The notes beneath the pieces were generated by a model, which was given only the letters and a program-made list of their open reading frames with translations, was not told where the DNA came from and did no database searches. From the NCBI GenBank assembly GCA_900549855.1, contig URPS01000041.1, forward strand, positions 1 to 19,312: a stretch of DNA of 19,312 bases, given 5' to 3'. Position 1 is the first letter of the stretch; every line of letters starts with the position of its first letter. The stretch comes from an uncultured bacterium. Its GTDB lineage: Bacteria; Cyanobacteriota; Vampirovibrionia; Gastranaerophilales; Gastranaerophilaceae. A program made the position numbers and the translations under genes. This document shows, piece after piece, positions 7,557 through 13,827 of this stretch.

Positions 7557-7587
7557 ATAAAAAAGTGCGCAGGTCAAACCTACGCAC
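7557..7587 (-). terminator. Intrinsic terminator at the end of the structured RNA
   Basis: On the minus strand GTGCGTAGGT (7587-7578) pairs with ACCTGCGCAC (7574-7565) around a TTG loop, followed by TTTTTTATT. The stem is 10 bp with one wobble. It sits about 40 nt before the first gene of the operon, so read-through must be controlled or partial. A segment just upstream (CTACG, 7599-7595) could pair with CGTAG inside the 5' arm (7584-7580) as an antiterminator. Confidence 0.85.
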
Positions 7588-7707
7588 CGAAAAACGTAGT
7601 TTGGCCACTGTTGCGACACAGTTCTCCTCCACAGGTATAAGCCAAAAAGCATACGTTTTTACCAAATGTATGCCTGTAAGAGGATTATATATTAAACTGT
7701 GTCGCAA
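7557..7707 (-). ncRNA. Structured RNA or regulatory leader with pseudoknot potential and terminator
   Basis: Between an extended -10 promoter and the operon lies a compact fold. Stem P1 is a perfect 13-bp inverted repeat TTGCGACACAGTT/AACTGTGTCGCAA (7707-7695 with 7623-7611). P2 is CCTGT/ACAGG with GAGG/CCTC (7673-7683 with 7626-7635). P3 is GCATAC/GTATGC (7673-7668 with 7654-7649). The P3 loop and 3' flank are complementary to the segment just after P1: AAAAACGTA with TACGTTTTT (7652-7660, 7590-7598) and TTTGGC with GCCAAA (7641-7646, 7600-7605). That is a 15-bp crossing helix. An intrinsic terminator follows at once. It does not match any riboswitch or small RNA I can name. It could be a ligand-sensing attenuator of the operon or a free RNA working with its proteins. 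Confidence 0.75.
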
Positions 7708-7711
7708 AAAT

Positions 7712-7720
7712 ATTATACCA
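7712..7720 (-). promoter_or_regulatory. Extended -10 promoter of the RNA/operon
   Basis: On the minus strand TGGTATAAT (7720-7712) is a consensus extended -10 element. The -35 region is weak (TTTATT about 17 nt upstream). The predicted start is at about 7705, at the first bases of stem P1, which supports the stem as the 5' end of the transcript. Confidence 0.7.
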
Positions 7721-7864
7721 TAATGGTCTGTAAAAATAAACAATTTTTTTATTAAATATTAGAAATAAAAAAACTGAATAAGGTTAACTGTTTATTGAAG
7801 TACATGTATAGACATCTTTAGATTGTAACCAAAGGTATCATTTTATTATATTTTCTATAATGTA
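7718..7864. promoter_or_regulatory. Divergent intergenic region
   Basis: An A+T-rich 147-bp region between the minus-strand operon promoter and the plus-strand XRE gene. It contains GGTTAAC near 7783-7789 and GTAACC at 7825-7830, a loose inverted pair, and a GTACATGTAT palindrome-like stretch near 7800. These could be binding sites for the XRE regulator, but no repeat is strong enough to assert it. Confidence 0.3.
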
Positions 7865-8149
7865 ATGCGTGACTTTTCGGAGATTGCAAAGGAGCTTAGA
7901 TTATCTAAAAACCTTACTCAAACGCAGCTTGCCGAAAGAATGTGGGTAAAGAAGTCTATTATATCGGCATATGAAACAGACGCGCGCCCTCCAAGCCTTG
8001 ATATGCTTATTAAGTACGCAAAGGAATTTAATGTTACCACCGATTATTTATTAGGCTTGCAGGAGCATAAATTTATAAATGTTGATAGTCTTACAGACCA
8101 ACAAATAAACATCCTCAATTCCATAATTCTTGAATTTTCTAAAGAATAA
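7865..8149 (+). CDS. XRE-family transcriptional regulator
   Basis: A 94-aa protein. Residues 1-62 form a Cro/C1-type helix-turn-helix (IAKELRLSKNLTQTQLAER, then KSIISAYETDARPPSLDMLIKYA and the typical DYLLGL end); the remaining residues are a short helical tail. Such proteins usually repress their own promoter or a divergent one in mobile elements. There is no Shine-Dalgarno box before ATG 7865. A TATAAT at 7856-7861 lies immediately upstream, so translation may be leaderless. An in-frame stop at 7826 rules out a much longer start. It is divergent from the RNA/exonuclease/helicase operon and co-directional with the integrase module, so it could regulate either. Confidence 0.88.
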   Translation: MRDFSEIAKELRLSKNLTQTQLAERMWVKKSIISAYETDARPPSLDMLIKYAKEFNVTTDYLLGLQEHKFINVDSLTDQQINILNSIILEFSKE

Positions 8150-8153
8150 AAAA

Positions 8154-8200
8154 GAGCTGTTGTATTTCCGATTTAGGGAATATAACAGCTCCTTGTGATT
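8154..8200. terminator. Hairpin terminator after the XRE gene
   Basis: GAGCTGTT (8154-8161) pairs perfectly with AACAGCTC (8184-8191), with GTATT/AATAT and TCC/GGG extending the stem. The plus-strand tail (CTTGTGATTTTATATTT) is only moderately T-rich. The minus-strand tail (TTTTTTATTC) is ideal, so it probably works in both directions and insulates the leftward operon. Confidence 0.7.
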
Positions 8201-8306
8201 TTATATTTCAATGTAATTTTTTCTGCATGATTTACTTTAAACATTTATTATAACAGGTATCAAATCATAATGTGTAAATAGATTATTAATTTTTTTAAAT
8301 TAGGCC

Positions 8307-8335
8307 TTGACAAATCAATTTATATATGTTATAAT
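8307..8335 (+). promoter_or_regulatory. Consensus promoter of the small RNA / replication module
   Basis: TTGACA (8307-8312), a 17-nt spacer and TATAAT (8330-8335), with TG at the extended -10 position. This is a perfect sigma-A consensus and the strongest promoter in the window. Start expected near 8342. Confidence 0.88.
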
Positions 8336-8341
8336 AGCACT

Positions 8342-8474
8342 ACAATAAGTATTTCTACTTTTATATACCTTATGTATTCTTCTAAATTATCTTTAAGCCG
8401 GCATTTTGCTTTAATTGTAGCATCAAAATGTATCGGCCTTCAGATGATGAAAAATACATAAGGTTTTTTTATTT
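8342..8474 (+). ncRNA. Candidate small RNA or attenuator ending in a terminator
   Basis: From the predicted start the transcript folds into a long closing stem, ACCTTATGTATT (8367-8378) with AATACATAAGGT (8453-8464), running straight into TTTTTTT. Inside it is a second stem-loop, AAG-CCG and ATTTTGCT (8395-8410) with AGCA, AAAAT, CGG and CTT (8419-8440). No ORF of note lies within. It is either a discrete small RNA of about 130 nt or a transcription attenuator controlling the downstream small ORFs and replication-like gene. Plasmid copy-control attenuators offer a precedent, but no antisense promoter was seen. Confidence 0.6.
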
Positions 8475-8524
8475 AATATATTTCAATTTATTAATATTAG
8501 ACTCAACCGCCGTTTGGAGGTGAT

Positions 8525-8623
8525 ATTCAAATCCGTAACAAACTTTCCTTTAATGTGAAAGTTAAATATTGTTTAGTTTTACAACCTGAATGTAAAACTT
8601 CAAATAGAGAAGAATACTTTTAA
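8525..8623 (+). pseudogene. Small ORF with strong RBS but no standard start codon
   Basis: A perfect GGAGGTGAT (8516-8524) is followed not by ATG/GTG/TTG but by ATT CAA ATC CGT. The frame then stays open for 30 codons from ATC 8531 (ATC-R-N-K-L-S-F-N-V-K-V-K-Y-C-L-V-L, on to REEYF) and stops at 8623. An ATG-to-ATC change at 8531, which is optimally spaced from the GGAGG, would explain it; initiation at ATT 8525 is the alternative. The segment also forms two hairpins (AACTTTC/GAAAGTT and AGTTTTACA/TGTAAAACT), so an RNA role is possible. Confidence 0.4.
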
Positions 8624-8660
8624 AATTTTATATTCAATTTGTCATAGGTGGAGTGATAAA

Positions 8661-8789
8661 TTGTCTTAAAGGTATGCTGAATTTTCATATAGTAAGCGAC
8701 ACATTGACATAATATGTGCGAAAAATCATCGTCAAGCTATGAAAATGCTGCGTACAATAATATATAATAATAAAGAAATAATTAAATAA
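8661..8789 (+). pseudogene. Small ORF with an in-frame stop at codon 3
   Basis: GGTGGAG at 8648-8654 sits about 6 nt before TTG 8661. The frame reads TTG TCT TAA AGG and then is open for 40 codons with protein-like content (RYAEFSYSKRHIDIICAKNH, then RQAMKMLRTIIYNNKEIIK), ending at TAA 8787-8789. A single AAA-to-TAA change at codon 3 would restore a 42-aa protein starting M-S-K-R-Y. This is read as a recently broken small gene; a sequencing error or a different start are alternatives. Confidence 0.45.
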
Positions 8790-8819
8790 ATAAAATAAAA
8801 AATATTAATATTTATATTA

Positions 8820-8846
8820 AATTGTTCTTTTCAGAACAAATATTAA
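8820..8846 (+). promoter_or_regulatory. Small hairpin upstream of the 48-aa ORF
   Basis: TTGTTC (8823-8828) pairs with GAACAA (8834-8839) around TTTTCA in an A+T-rich setting, ending about 17 nt before the AAGGAG of the following gene. It may be an operator or an mRNA stem. Weak evidence. Confidence 0.25.
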
Positions 8847-8869
8847 AAATACCAAATAAGGAGAATTAT

Positions 8870-9016
8870 ATGAAAAAGATTATTAAAACCTTTAATCCAA
8901 AATTGCACCCCGAATATGATTATGTAGATATTAAATTATATTTAGATAAATTAAAAGAAGAAAAATATATTAAAAAGAATACTTTTCTATACTATATCAT
9001 CAAATGTTTAATTTAA
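8870..9016 (+). CDS. Small 48-aa protein coupled to the downstream winged-helix gene
   Basis: The ATG at 8870 has an excellent AAGGAG 6 nt upstream. An upstream TTG in the same frame is not needed. The product is basic with alternating Lys, Tyr and Ile (MKKIIKTFNPKLHPEYDYVD and on) and is not recognised. Its last 13 nt overlap the start of the next gene, which itself lacks a ribosome binding site, so this ORF probably carries ribosomes into the next one. Confidence 0.6.
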   Translation: MKKIIKTFNPKLHPEYDYVDIKLYLDKLKEEKYIKKNTFLYYIIKCLI

Positions 9017-9585
9017 TTAAAACATATGTTTCACAAAGCAAGAGTTATAAATATATTAACCTTACATACGGTCATATAATACTTTTATCATATTTAATGG
9101 GATATATAAAAGATGTTTCAGCAAGTGAATCATTTTGGGGCAGTAATAATACACTTGCAAGTGATATAGGAGTATCTTCCAGAACAATACAACGATGGTT
9201 GAAAGATTTAGAAGATACAGGCTTTATAAAAATAGTTATAGAGCGTAATACCGACAGATATATCTATGTTAATTTCGGAAATATAATATCACAGATTAAC
9301 AGAGCCGTAGGAATAGAAATTAACAGCACTAAAGTTGAAAAGGCTTGTAAACTTGTAGTAGAAGCATTTATAAGAGAAAATCATTTAGAGCGAGACAAGC
9401 AGGATTATTACATAAAATACTTAATTGAACAATGTGAAATACAATATTGTATTTCTAACGATATAAATATCAAGTATCTTTTTGAAATATTAGCAGAAAA
9501 ACTTGATTTAGAATGGAAAGATATTGAAGGGTTTTATAAACCTGTTAATCACTTTTATATCGAGAGAATAGCAAACGCAAAATAA
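9004..9585 (+). CDS. Winged-helix replication-initiator-like or regulatory protein
   Basis: A 193-aa protein with a clear helix-turn-helix of the HTH_36 type at about 49-77 (NTLASDIGVSSRTIQRWLKD, then LEDTGFIKI), followed by a beta wing (RNTDRYIYVNFGNI) and a helical C-terminal half without catalytic residues. N-terminal domains of this kind occur in replication initiators and regulators of Firmicute plasmids and integrative elements. No relaxase or nuclease motif is present. There is no Shine-Dalgarno before ATG 9004; translation is coupled to the overlapping 48-aa ORF. It lies ahead of an A+T-rich non-coding stretch and the excisionase/integrase pair. Initiator is the preferred reading; plain regulator is possible. 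Confidence 0.72.
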   Translation: MFNLIKTYVSQSKSYKYINLTYGHIILLSYLMGYIKDVSASESFWGSNNTLASDIGVSSRTIQRWLKDLEDTGFIKIVIERNTDRYIYVNFGNIISQINRAVGIEINSTKVEKACKLVVEAFIRENHLERDKQDYYIKYLIEQCEIQYCISNDINIKYLFEILAEKLDLEWKDIEGFYKPVNHFYIERIANAK

Positions 9586-9960
9586 GTCATTTTATTTAAA
9601 GAAATTTAAAAAATTCAAGTCGGTGAGAGAAAGCAGGTTCTCATATTAAATAATAAGTAATTTTATTATTCAAAAATGTAATTTAAAGCCTATAATTATA
9701 AGAAACAGCCTTTATTAAGGCTAATTCAAAGTTTAAAAAGTTAAAGTATAATAAAAAAGTTATATACAAATATGATTTTCGATATATACCGAGGCATTAA
9801 TTGATATATTTATTTAGCTTTATATCAGCTTCTATAATATAAATTACAAACTTTCTGCATTATAACCGTAACAGCTTGGATTAAAGCAATTAGTTAATAG
9901 TTGATTACGGATGATGTGGAAAGTTTTTAATATATAAATAAAAAAGGATGGTGATACTAT
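9586..9960 (+). other. A+T-rich non-coding stretch (possible origin or excisionase site)
   Basis: No gene is seen. It holds an AATAATAA/TTATTATT stem (9649-9656 with 9663-9670) and a perfect AGCCTT/AAGGCT tetraloop hairpin (9707-9712 with 9717-9722). It also holds two copies of AAAAAGTTA around 9735-9765 and two copies of GATATAT around 9780-9810. A TATAAT near 9746 could be a -10 for the excisionase/integrase transcript. The pattern would suit a replication origin or Xis-binding region next to the initiator-like gene, but repeats are too short for certainty. Confidence 0.3.
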
Positions 9961-10029
9961 ATGCCTGTAAATTGTCTATCAACAAAATCTAATCAGAAAA
10001 CGCTAAAAAATATGCTTAACAAGGAGTGA
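9961..10029 (+). CDS. 22-aa ORF upstream of the excisionase gene
   Basis: ATG 9961, preceded by GGATGGTGAT with GGTGA 6 nt upstream, encodes MPVNCLSTKSNQKTLKNMLN-KE and stops at TGA 10027-10029, inside the ribosome binding site region of the next gene (AAGGAGTGATGATGA). It could be a leader peptide coupling translation to the excisionase, or a short conserved element protein. Not recognised. Confidence 0.4.
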   Translation: MPVNCLSTKSNQKTLKNMLNKE

Positions 10030-10035
10030 TGATGA

Positions 10036-10281
10036 ATGAAAAAATCTGAGTATATAGACAACCTTTCTTCCGAATTAAAGGAAGCCACCAACGGTAAAAT
10101 GTATATCAATGTAACACAATTATCCAAATGTATAGGTGTTGCCCGTGAGACAGCAGTTCGTATGCTTTTCACCTTAAAGTATTTACCTAACGGCAATGAA
10201 AAGCTCTTTTTTGTTCCTGAAGTTGCTCAACATTTATATGAAATTCTTGAATCTGATTTTGTGGGTGAATATCATAAATGA
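10036..10281 (+). CDS. Excisionase-like small DNA-binding protein
   Basis: An 81-aa protein. The centre (YINVTQLSKCIGVARETAVRML) is a MerR/Xis-like helix-turn-helix, followed by an F-F-V-P-E-V-A-Q-H wing/helix region. AAGGAG lies 9 nt before the ATG. Its TGA overlaps the integrase ATG by 4 nt (ATGA). The order small DNA-binding protein then tyrosine integrase is the usual xis-int arrangement, so it probably directs excision by bending att-site DNA. Family identity is inferred from size, HTH and location. Confidence 0.75.
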   Translation: MKKSEYIDNLSSELKEATNGKMYINVTQLSKCIGVARETAVRMLFTLKYLPNGNEKLFFVPEVAQHLYEILESDFVGEYHK

Positions 10282-11483
10282 ACAGCAGAGAATATAATGC
10301 ACTGATAAAAAGATACGAACAGCAAATCGAGCTTGAATTGTCAAACGGTATTATCAATTATAATAAAGACGGCAAAATTAAAAAATCCATATTATTGAGC
10401 CGAGACATTACAGACGGACATCAGCGTAGACTTCAGGCTGAGGGAAAAACCGTTCGAGAATGTGCTGAAAAACTTGCAAATCAGTATCACAAAAAGGTTG
10501 AACATATAGATAATACTTTCAAGGCGCGAACCTTTGGAGAAGTTGCATTAGAATGGTATAATGTTGAGATTAAAGATTCGGGTATGAGCCGTGGAAACAA
10601 AAACAATTACTATTCAGACCTAAATAGGCATGTTCTTCCCAAACTTCAAAAATTTGATATTTCGCAGCTAAAGAAAAAAGATTATCAGCTTTTCTTAAAC
10701 AGTTTTGCCGGCAAAGGAATTTCAATGGTTAAAAAGATAAGAATGACTCTTGTACGCATAATTAACTATGCCATGGAAAATGAATATATGCCGGAAAGAA
10801 GAATTAATCTTAAACTGCCAGAAACTACCGCTATCAAAAAGCGAAAAGTATTTTCCTCAAAGGAAATTGCCTTAATGGTTAAAGCAGAAAAAGAATATCC
10901 ACCTACTTATATTTTTATAGCAATGCTCGCTACGGGTATACGACCTTGTGAATTATATCATATTAGGTATGAAGATATTGATTTTAAAAAAGGAATACTT
11001 TATATTAAAAAGTCAAAAACAGAAAACGGTATAAGGATTATTCCACTACCCGATTATGTGTTAAGTCTGATAAAACACGATAGGGAAAATTTATTATCAA
11101 AGGGTATTGAGCCAATCTATGTTTTTCATCAGCAAATAAACCCTTTAAAGCCTCACAATTCAAGCACATTAAATCGTTGTTGGATTACTACACTAAATAA
11201 GATGGATATTATTAACGGAGCAGAGCTTTACAGAAACAAGATAATCAATACTTCTATTCCTAACAGAGATGAATACAGCCCGTATAATTTAAGACATACC
11301 TATTGCACAATGCTTAATAATTGCGGAATAGGTGAATATTTCAAGAAAAGGTTAATGGGGCATACATTAAACGACTCAATAACAGACAGCGTATACACCC
11401 ATTCAACAGAATCCGATTTAATTAAAGCCGCAGCCCCCTTTATAAATTACATAGACAACATATTCAAAGACAGTTTGAATTAA
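10278..11483 (+). CDS. int: Tyrosine recombinase / integrase
   Basis: A 401-aa integrase of the Tn916/phage type. It has an N-terminal arm-binding region (1-80), a SAM-like core-binding domain (about 86-175, FGEVALEWYNVEIKDSGMS and on) and a catalytic domain (about 192-390). Catalytic residues: R222 in ATGIRPCEL, K247 in KSKTENG, R339 in YNLRHTYCT, H362 in LMGHTL and nucleophile Y373 in VYTHST. The first His of the usual HxxR box is Tyr (Y336-N-L-R), a tolerated but uncommon variant. The start overlaps the excisionase stop by 4 nt. A perfect terminator follows 11 nt after the stop. It catalyses integration and excision of the plus-strand module, whose right att site should lie in 11530-11700. 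Confidence 0.95.
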   Translation: MNSREYNALIKRYEQQIELELSNGIINYNKDGKIKKSILLSRDITDGHQRRLQAEGKTVRECAEKLANQYHKKVEHIDNTFKARTFGEVALEWYNVEIKDSGMSRGNKNNYYSDLNRHVLPKLQKFDISQLKKKDYQLFLNSFAGKGISMVKKIRMTLVRIINYAMENEYMPERRINLKLPETTAIKKRKVFSSKEIALMVKAEKEYPPTYIFIAMLATGIRPCELYHIRYEDIDFKKGILYIKKSKTENGIRIIPLPDYVLSLIKHDRENLLSKGIEPIYVFHQQINPLKPHNSSTLNRCWITTLNKMDIINGAELYRNKIINTSIPNRDEYSPYNLRHTYCTMLNNCGIGEYFKKRLMGHTLNDSITDSVYTHSTESDLIKAAAPFINYIDNIFKDSLN

Positions 11484-11493
11484 TATATATTAT

Positions 11494-11528
11494 AATCCTT
11501 GGTACTGAAAATGTATCAAGGATTTTTT
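11494..11528 (+). terminator. Integrase terminator
   Basis: AATCCTTG (11494-11501) pairs perfectly with CAAGGATT (11517-11524), followed by TTTTTTAT. Confidence 0.9.
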
Positions 11529-11545
11529 ATATATTATTCTTTTAT

Positions 11546-11562
11546 GGGGGGATTTAGGGGGG
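11546..11562 (+). repeat. Paired G6 tracts downstream of int
   Basis: GGGGGG-ATTTA-GGGGGG just after the integrase terminator, in otherwise A+T-rich DNA. The repeat unit spacing of 11 bp places both tracts on one helix face. The position fits integrase arm-binding or att-end DNA. Function unproven. Confidence 0.4.
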
Positions 11563-11580
11563 AAATAATGATTTTAAGAC

Positions 11581-11617
11581 AAAAATAAAACAGCGGGTCT
11601 TCAAAAACCCACTGTTT
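11581..11617 (-). terminator. Terminator of the OLD nuclease gene
   Basis: On the minus strand AAACAG and GGGT (11617-11612, 11610-11607) form a stem with ACCC and CTGTTT (11598-11588). One mismatch interrupts it, and TTTTATTTTT follows. It faces the integrase terminator. Confidence 0.8.
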
Positions 11618-11709
11618 ACTATGTGTTTTCACTACGAAAAAGATTTTTTGCAAATTTTGAATATGTCTTTGAACCCTCGCAATATTTAAAATCTAATTTT
11701 AAGAACAAA

Positions 11710-13530
11710 TTATTTAATGTTTATCCCTATGGCTATAAATAAGTTTTTAAAATTATCGATTGTTTCTTGGCTCGGAATTATTTCACCATTAGTCACCTTG
11801 TCCAAAAATTCCTTTGCCGCTAATGATTTCGTATTTTTAGTTCCATTATATTTGTTAAAGAGCTTTTCATTATCTACATTAGATACTAATGATTCAGTTG
11901 TGGCACTTTTCTCATCTTTTACATCTTGTTCTTTTTCCGGCTTTTCCAAATTCACAAAAAACACAATGTTTTCATCTAATAAAGATGTTTTTTGAGTTAT
12001 TAATTTATATTCAGAAAAACCTTGAGTATCATGATCCAATACAACTTTAAAATTACATCCCCAACCAGTCAAAATAGATGCTACATGATTAATATTGTTT
12101 ACACCGGCGCACGGTATAATATGTGGTCTTTTATCTTCTCTAACATTAAAATAATTCAGCATAGCAGTAAAATACATGGCATCCGTGACACCCTCAACTA
12201 TTATATTATTTTGGGTACATTGAGGACCGATATTATATCTTAACTCCATGCCGAACGCCTCTATAAGTGGAGAAAGTGTTTCCATTTTAGATTTTTCGCT
12301 TAATTGATGATTATATATTGATTTATAAATTTTGCTATTTCCATACTCATCCTTTTCTACAGCTCTAATATTATAAACATTGTTGTTATCAATCATAAAA
12401 GGTGAATGAGTAGTATATATAACCTGATTACCATCATCACATAAATGATTGAAATACTGCAATAATTCTTTTTGTGCTTTAACATGCAAATAAACACCCG
12501 GTTCATCCAATAGATATAGAGTAGGTCTATTATTATCAATCTTCGCTTTTGTATCAATAAATAGACTAAAATACCACTTAAGACCATTGCTTCTTTCTGA
12601 AAAGCTCATATACCTATCCGCAGTACTTATAAATAATTTTGCAACTCCGCTTTCAACATCAAAATCCAATTGTATATGTTCTTGCGTATAGTAATTGTTG
12701 AACTCATCTGTAATTTTATTAATATTGTTTTGAATTTTCTTTCGAGATGTCTTTAGCGATGCGTCATTACTATTTTGAAATGCCCCAAAAAGAGTTTCTT
12801 TATCTATATTTGCAGCCGCCATTAAACTATTAAACAAATTGTTGTTGCCAAATAGTCTTTTTATTTCTTCAAATGAATAAACATCTTTTAAAACATCATC
12901 CGAAGGTCGATAATATACTTGTGGTATTAAATTATAATAATTTCTTAACTTTTCCGTAATCGTATCAATATATTCAATATACTGTGCCTTTGTATCGACA
13001 ATTAAATCATTTATTATATTACTCGCATTACTTAAATCAAAAAATATATTAGAATGAATCTTTTTGTCAATTGTTTTCAAGTTATGTATGTGAGTCCTAA
13101 AATTAACTAAATTAGCATTACTAAATCCTAAGCTATTTGAATTGGCAACATCAATCAAATTATTTATCGCAGAAGCCAATACCTCGTCTTTAGAAATTAA
13201 TGATGAAAATCCACCCTTGATTTCAACATCAGAGTAATTGTAAAAAATACTTGTATCCTCACTAATGTTATCGTAAAGATTTTTTTCATCGTCTGAAAAA
13301 GACAATGTTATTAATATTGTCGGGACTTCACTTTGATCACGTGTTGCAAACTGTTTATAGTTTGCATTCAATGGTGCCAAAGTATCTAAGAAACCTAGAG
13401 CTTGAAGAACATTACTTTTACCCGATTCATTCTTTCCAATCAATGCTGTTATAGTTTTTTCCACCGCTAATACATTATTTTCATTCGTTAATGATTTGAA
13501 ATTGGATAATCTTGCGTTTTTAACTATCAT
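11710..13530 (-). CDS. OLD-family ATPase/TOPRIM endonuclease
   Basis: A 606-aa protein. The N-terminal ABC/SMC-like ATPase has Walker A GKNESGKS (32-39), a signature-like region SERSNGLKW (311-319), Walker B LYLLDEPG (338-345) and the H-loop TTHSPF (373-378), with a long helical insert between about 110 and 285. The C-terminal TOPRIM nuclease has E446-G-x-x-D450 (IIVEGVTDAMYF) and D499-x-D501 (VVLDHDTQG). This is the overcoming-lysogenisation-defect architecture shared with GajA, normally DNA-cleaving and defensive. AAGAAGG lies 6 nt before the ATG. It has its own promoter and terminator and no adjacent partner helicase gene, so it is probably a stand-alone OLD nuclease. Adjacency to the integrase marks it as cargo of the island. 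Confidence 0.92.
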   Translation of the reverse strand: MIVKNARLSNFKSLTNENNVLAVEKTITALIGKNESGKSNVLQALGFLDTLAPLNANYKQFATRDQSEVPTILITLSFSDDEKNLYDNISEDTSIFYNYSDVEIKGGFSSLISKDEVLASAINNLIDVANSNSLGFSNANLVNFRTHIHNLKTIDKKIHSNIFFDLSNASNIINDLIVDTKAQYIEYIDTITEKLRNYYNLIPQVYYRPSDDVLKDVYSFEEIKRLFGNNNLFNSLMAAANIDKETLFGAFQNSNDASLKTSRKKIQNNINKITDEFNNYYTQEHIQLDFDVESGVAKLFISTADRYMSFSERSNGLKWYFSLFIDTKAKIDNNRPTLYLLDEPGVYLHVKAQKELLQYFNHLCDDGNQVIYTTHSPFMIDNNNVYNIRAVEKDEYGNSKIYKSIYNHQLSEKSKMETLSPLIEAFGMELRYNIGPQCTQNNIIVEGVTDAMYFTAMLNYFNVREDKRPHIIPCAGVNNINHVASILTGWGCNFKVVLDHDTQGFSEYKLITQKTSLLDENIVFFVNLEKPEKEQDVKDEKSATTESLVSNVDNEKLFNKYNGTKNTKSLAAKEFLDKVTNGEIIPSQETIDNFKNLFIAIGINIK

Positions 13531-13562
13531 AATATACCTTCTTAAAACAGTATTATAATTTT

Positions 13563-13591
13563 ATTATACAATAAAGTATTTGTATCGTCAA
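13563..13591 (-). promoter_or_regulatory. Promoter of the OLD nuclease gene
   Basis: Minus strand: TTGACG (13591-13586), a 17-nt spacer and TATAAT (13568-13563). The start lies near 13556, giving a short leader. Confidence 0.85.
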
Positions 13592-13687
13592 TCAATCCAA
13601 TTTTTCGTTTTTTTGGTAAATTACACCATTAATCTATATAATAAAGGAGACATCTAAGGATAAATTAAGGCTATAATCCCCCTGAAA

Positions 13688-13815
13688 CTACTTTATCGTC
13701 ATTTGCTTTTGTGCATATTTATCAAATTTGACTTGGGGATATTCAAACTTGAACGAGAGCAATTCCGCACAAACATATTCACGCTTAAAATATCTTTCAT
13801 AAAATCTGGTGTGGA
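13688..13815 (-). pseudogene. Possible 3' remnant of a degraded gene
   Basis: The otherwise empty 297-bp interval between OLD and the recombinases contains, on the minus strand, an open frame without a start codon. Its translation looks protein-like (FYERYFKREYVCAELLSF, then KFEYPQVKFDKYAQKQMTIK) and ends at TAG 13690-13688. It continues upstream into the recombinase 3' end in a different frame. I do not recognise it. A chance frame is possible. The rest of the interval shows only the OLD promoter. Confidence 0.25.
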
Positions 13816-13827
13816 TTGAAATATTGA

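Noticed and set aside
7557..7707. Retron or CRISPR-associated RNA
   Set aside because: No reverse transcriptase, Cas gene or repeat-spacer array is present. The region is single-copy with one large stem and a terminator.
9993..10196. Minus-strand 67-aa open frame
   Set aside because: It is opposite the excisionase gene, with no RBS and no recognisable content.
11581..11700. tRNA gene or tRNA 3' end as attachment site next to the integrase
   Set aside because: No cloverleaf or T-arm consensus was found. The GAACCCTCGC stretch has no partner arm.
1986..13530. Gabija system made of the OLD nuclease (GajA-like) and the UvrD-type helicase (GajB-like)
   Set aside because: The genes are almost 6 kb apart with a plus-strand integrase module between them, the helicase is far longer than GajB, and it is operonic with an exonuclease instead.
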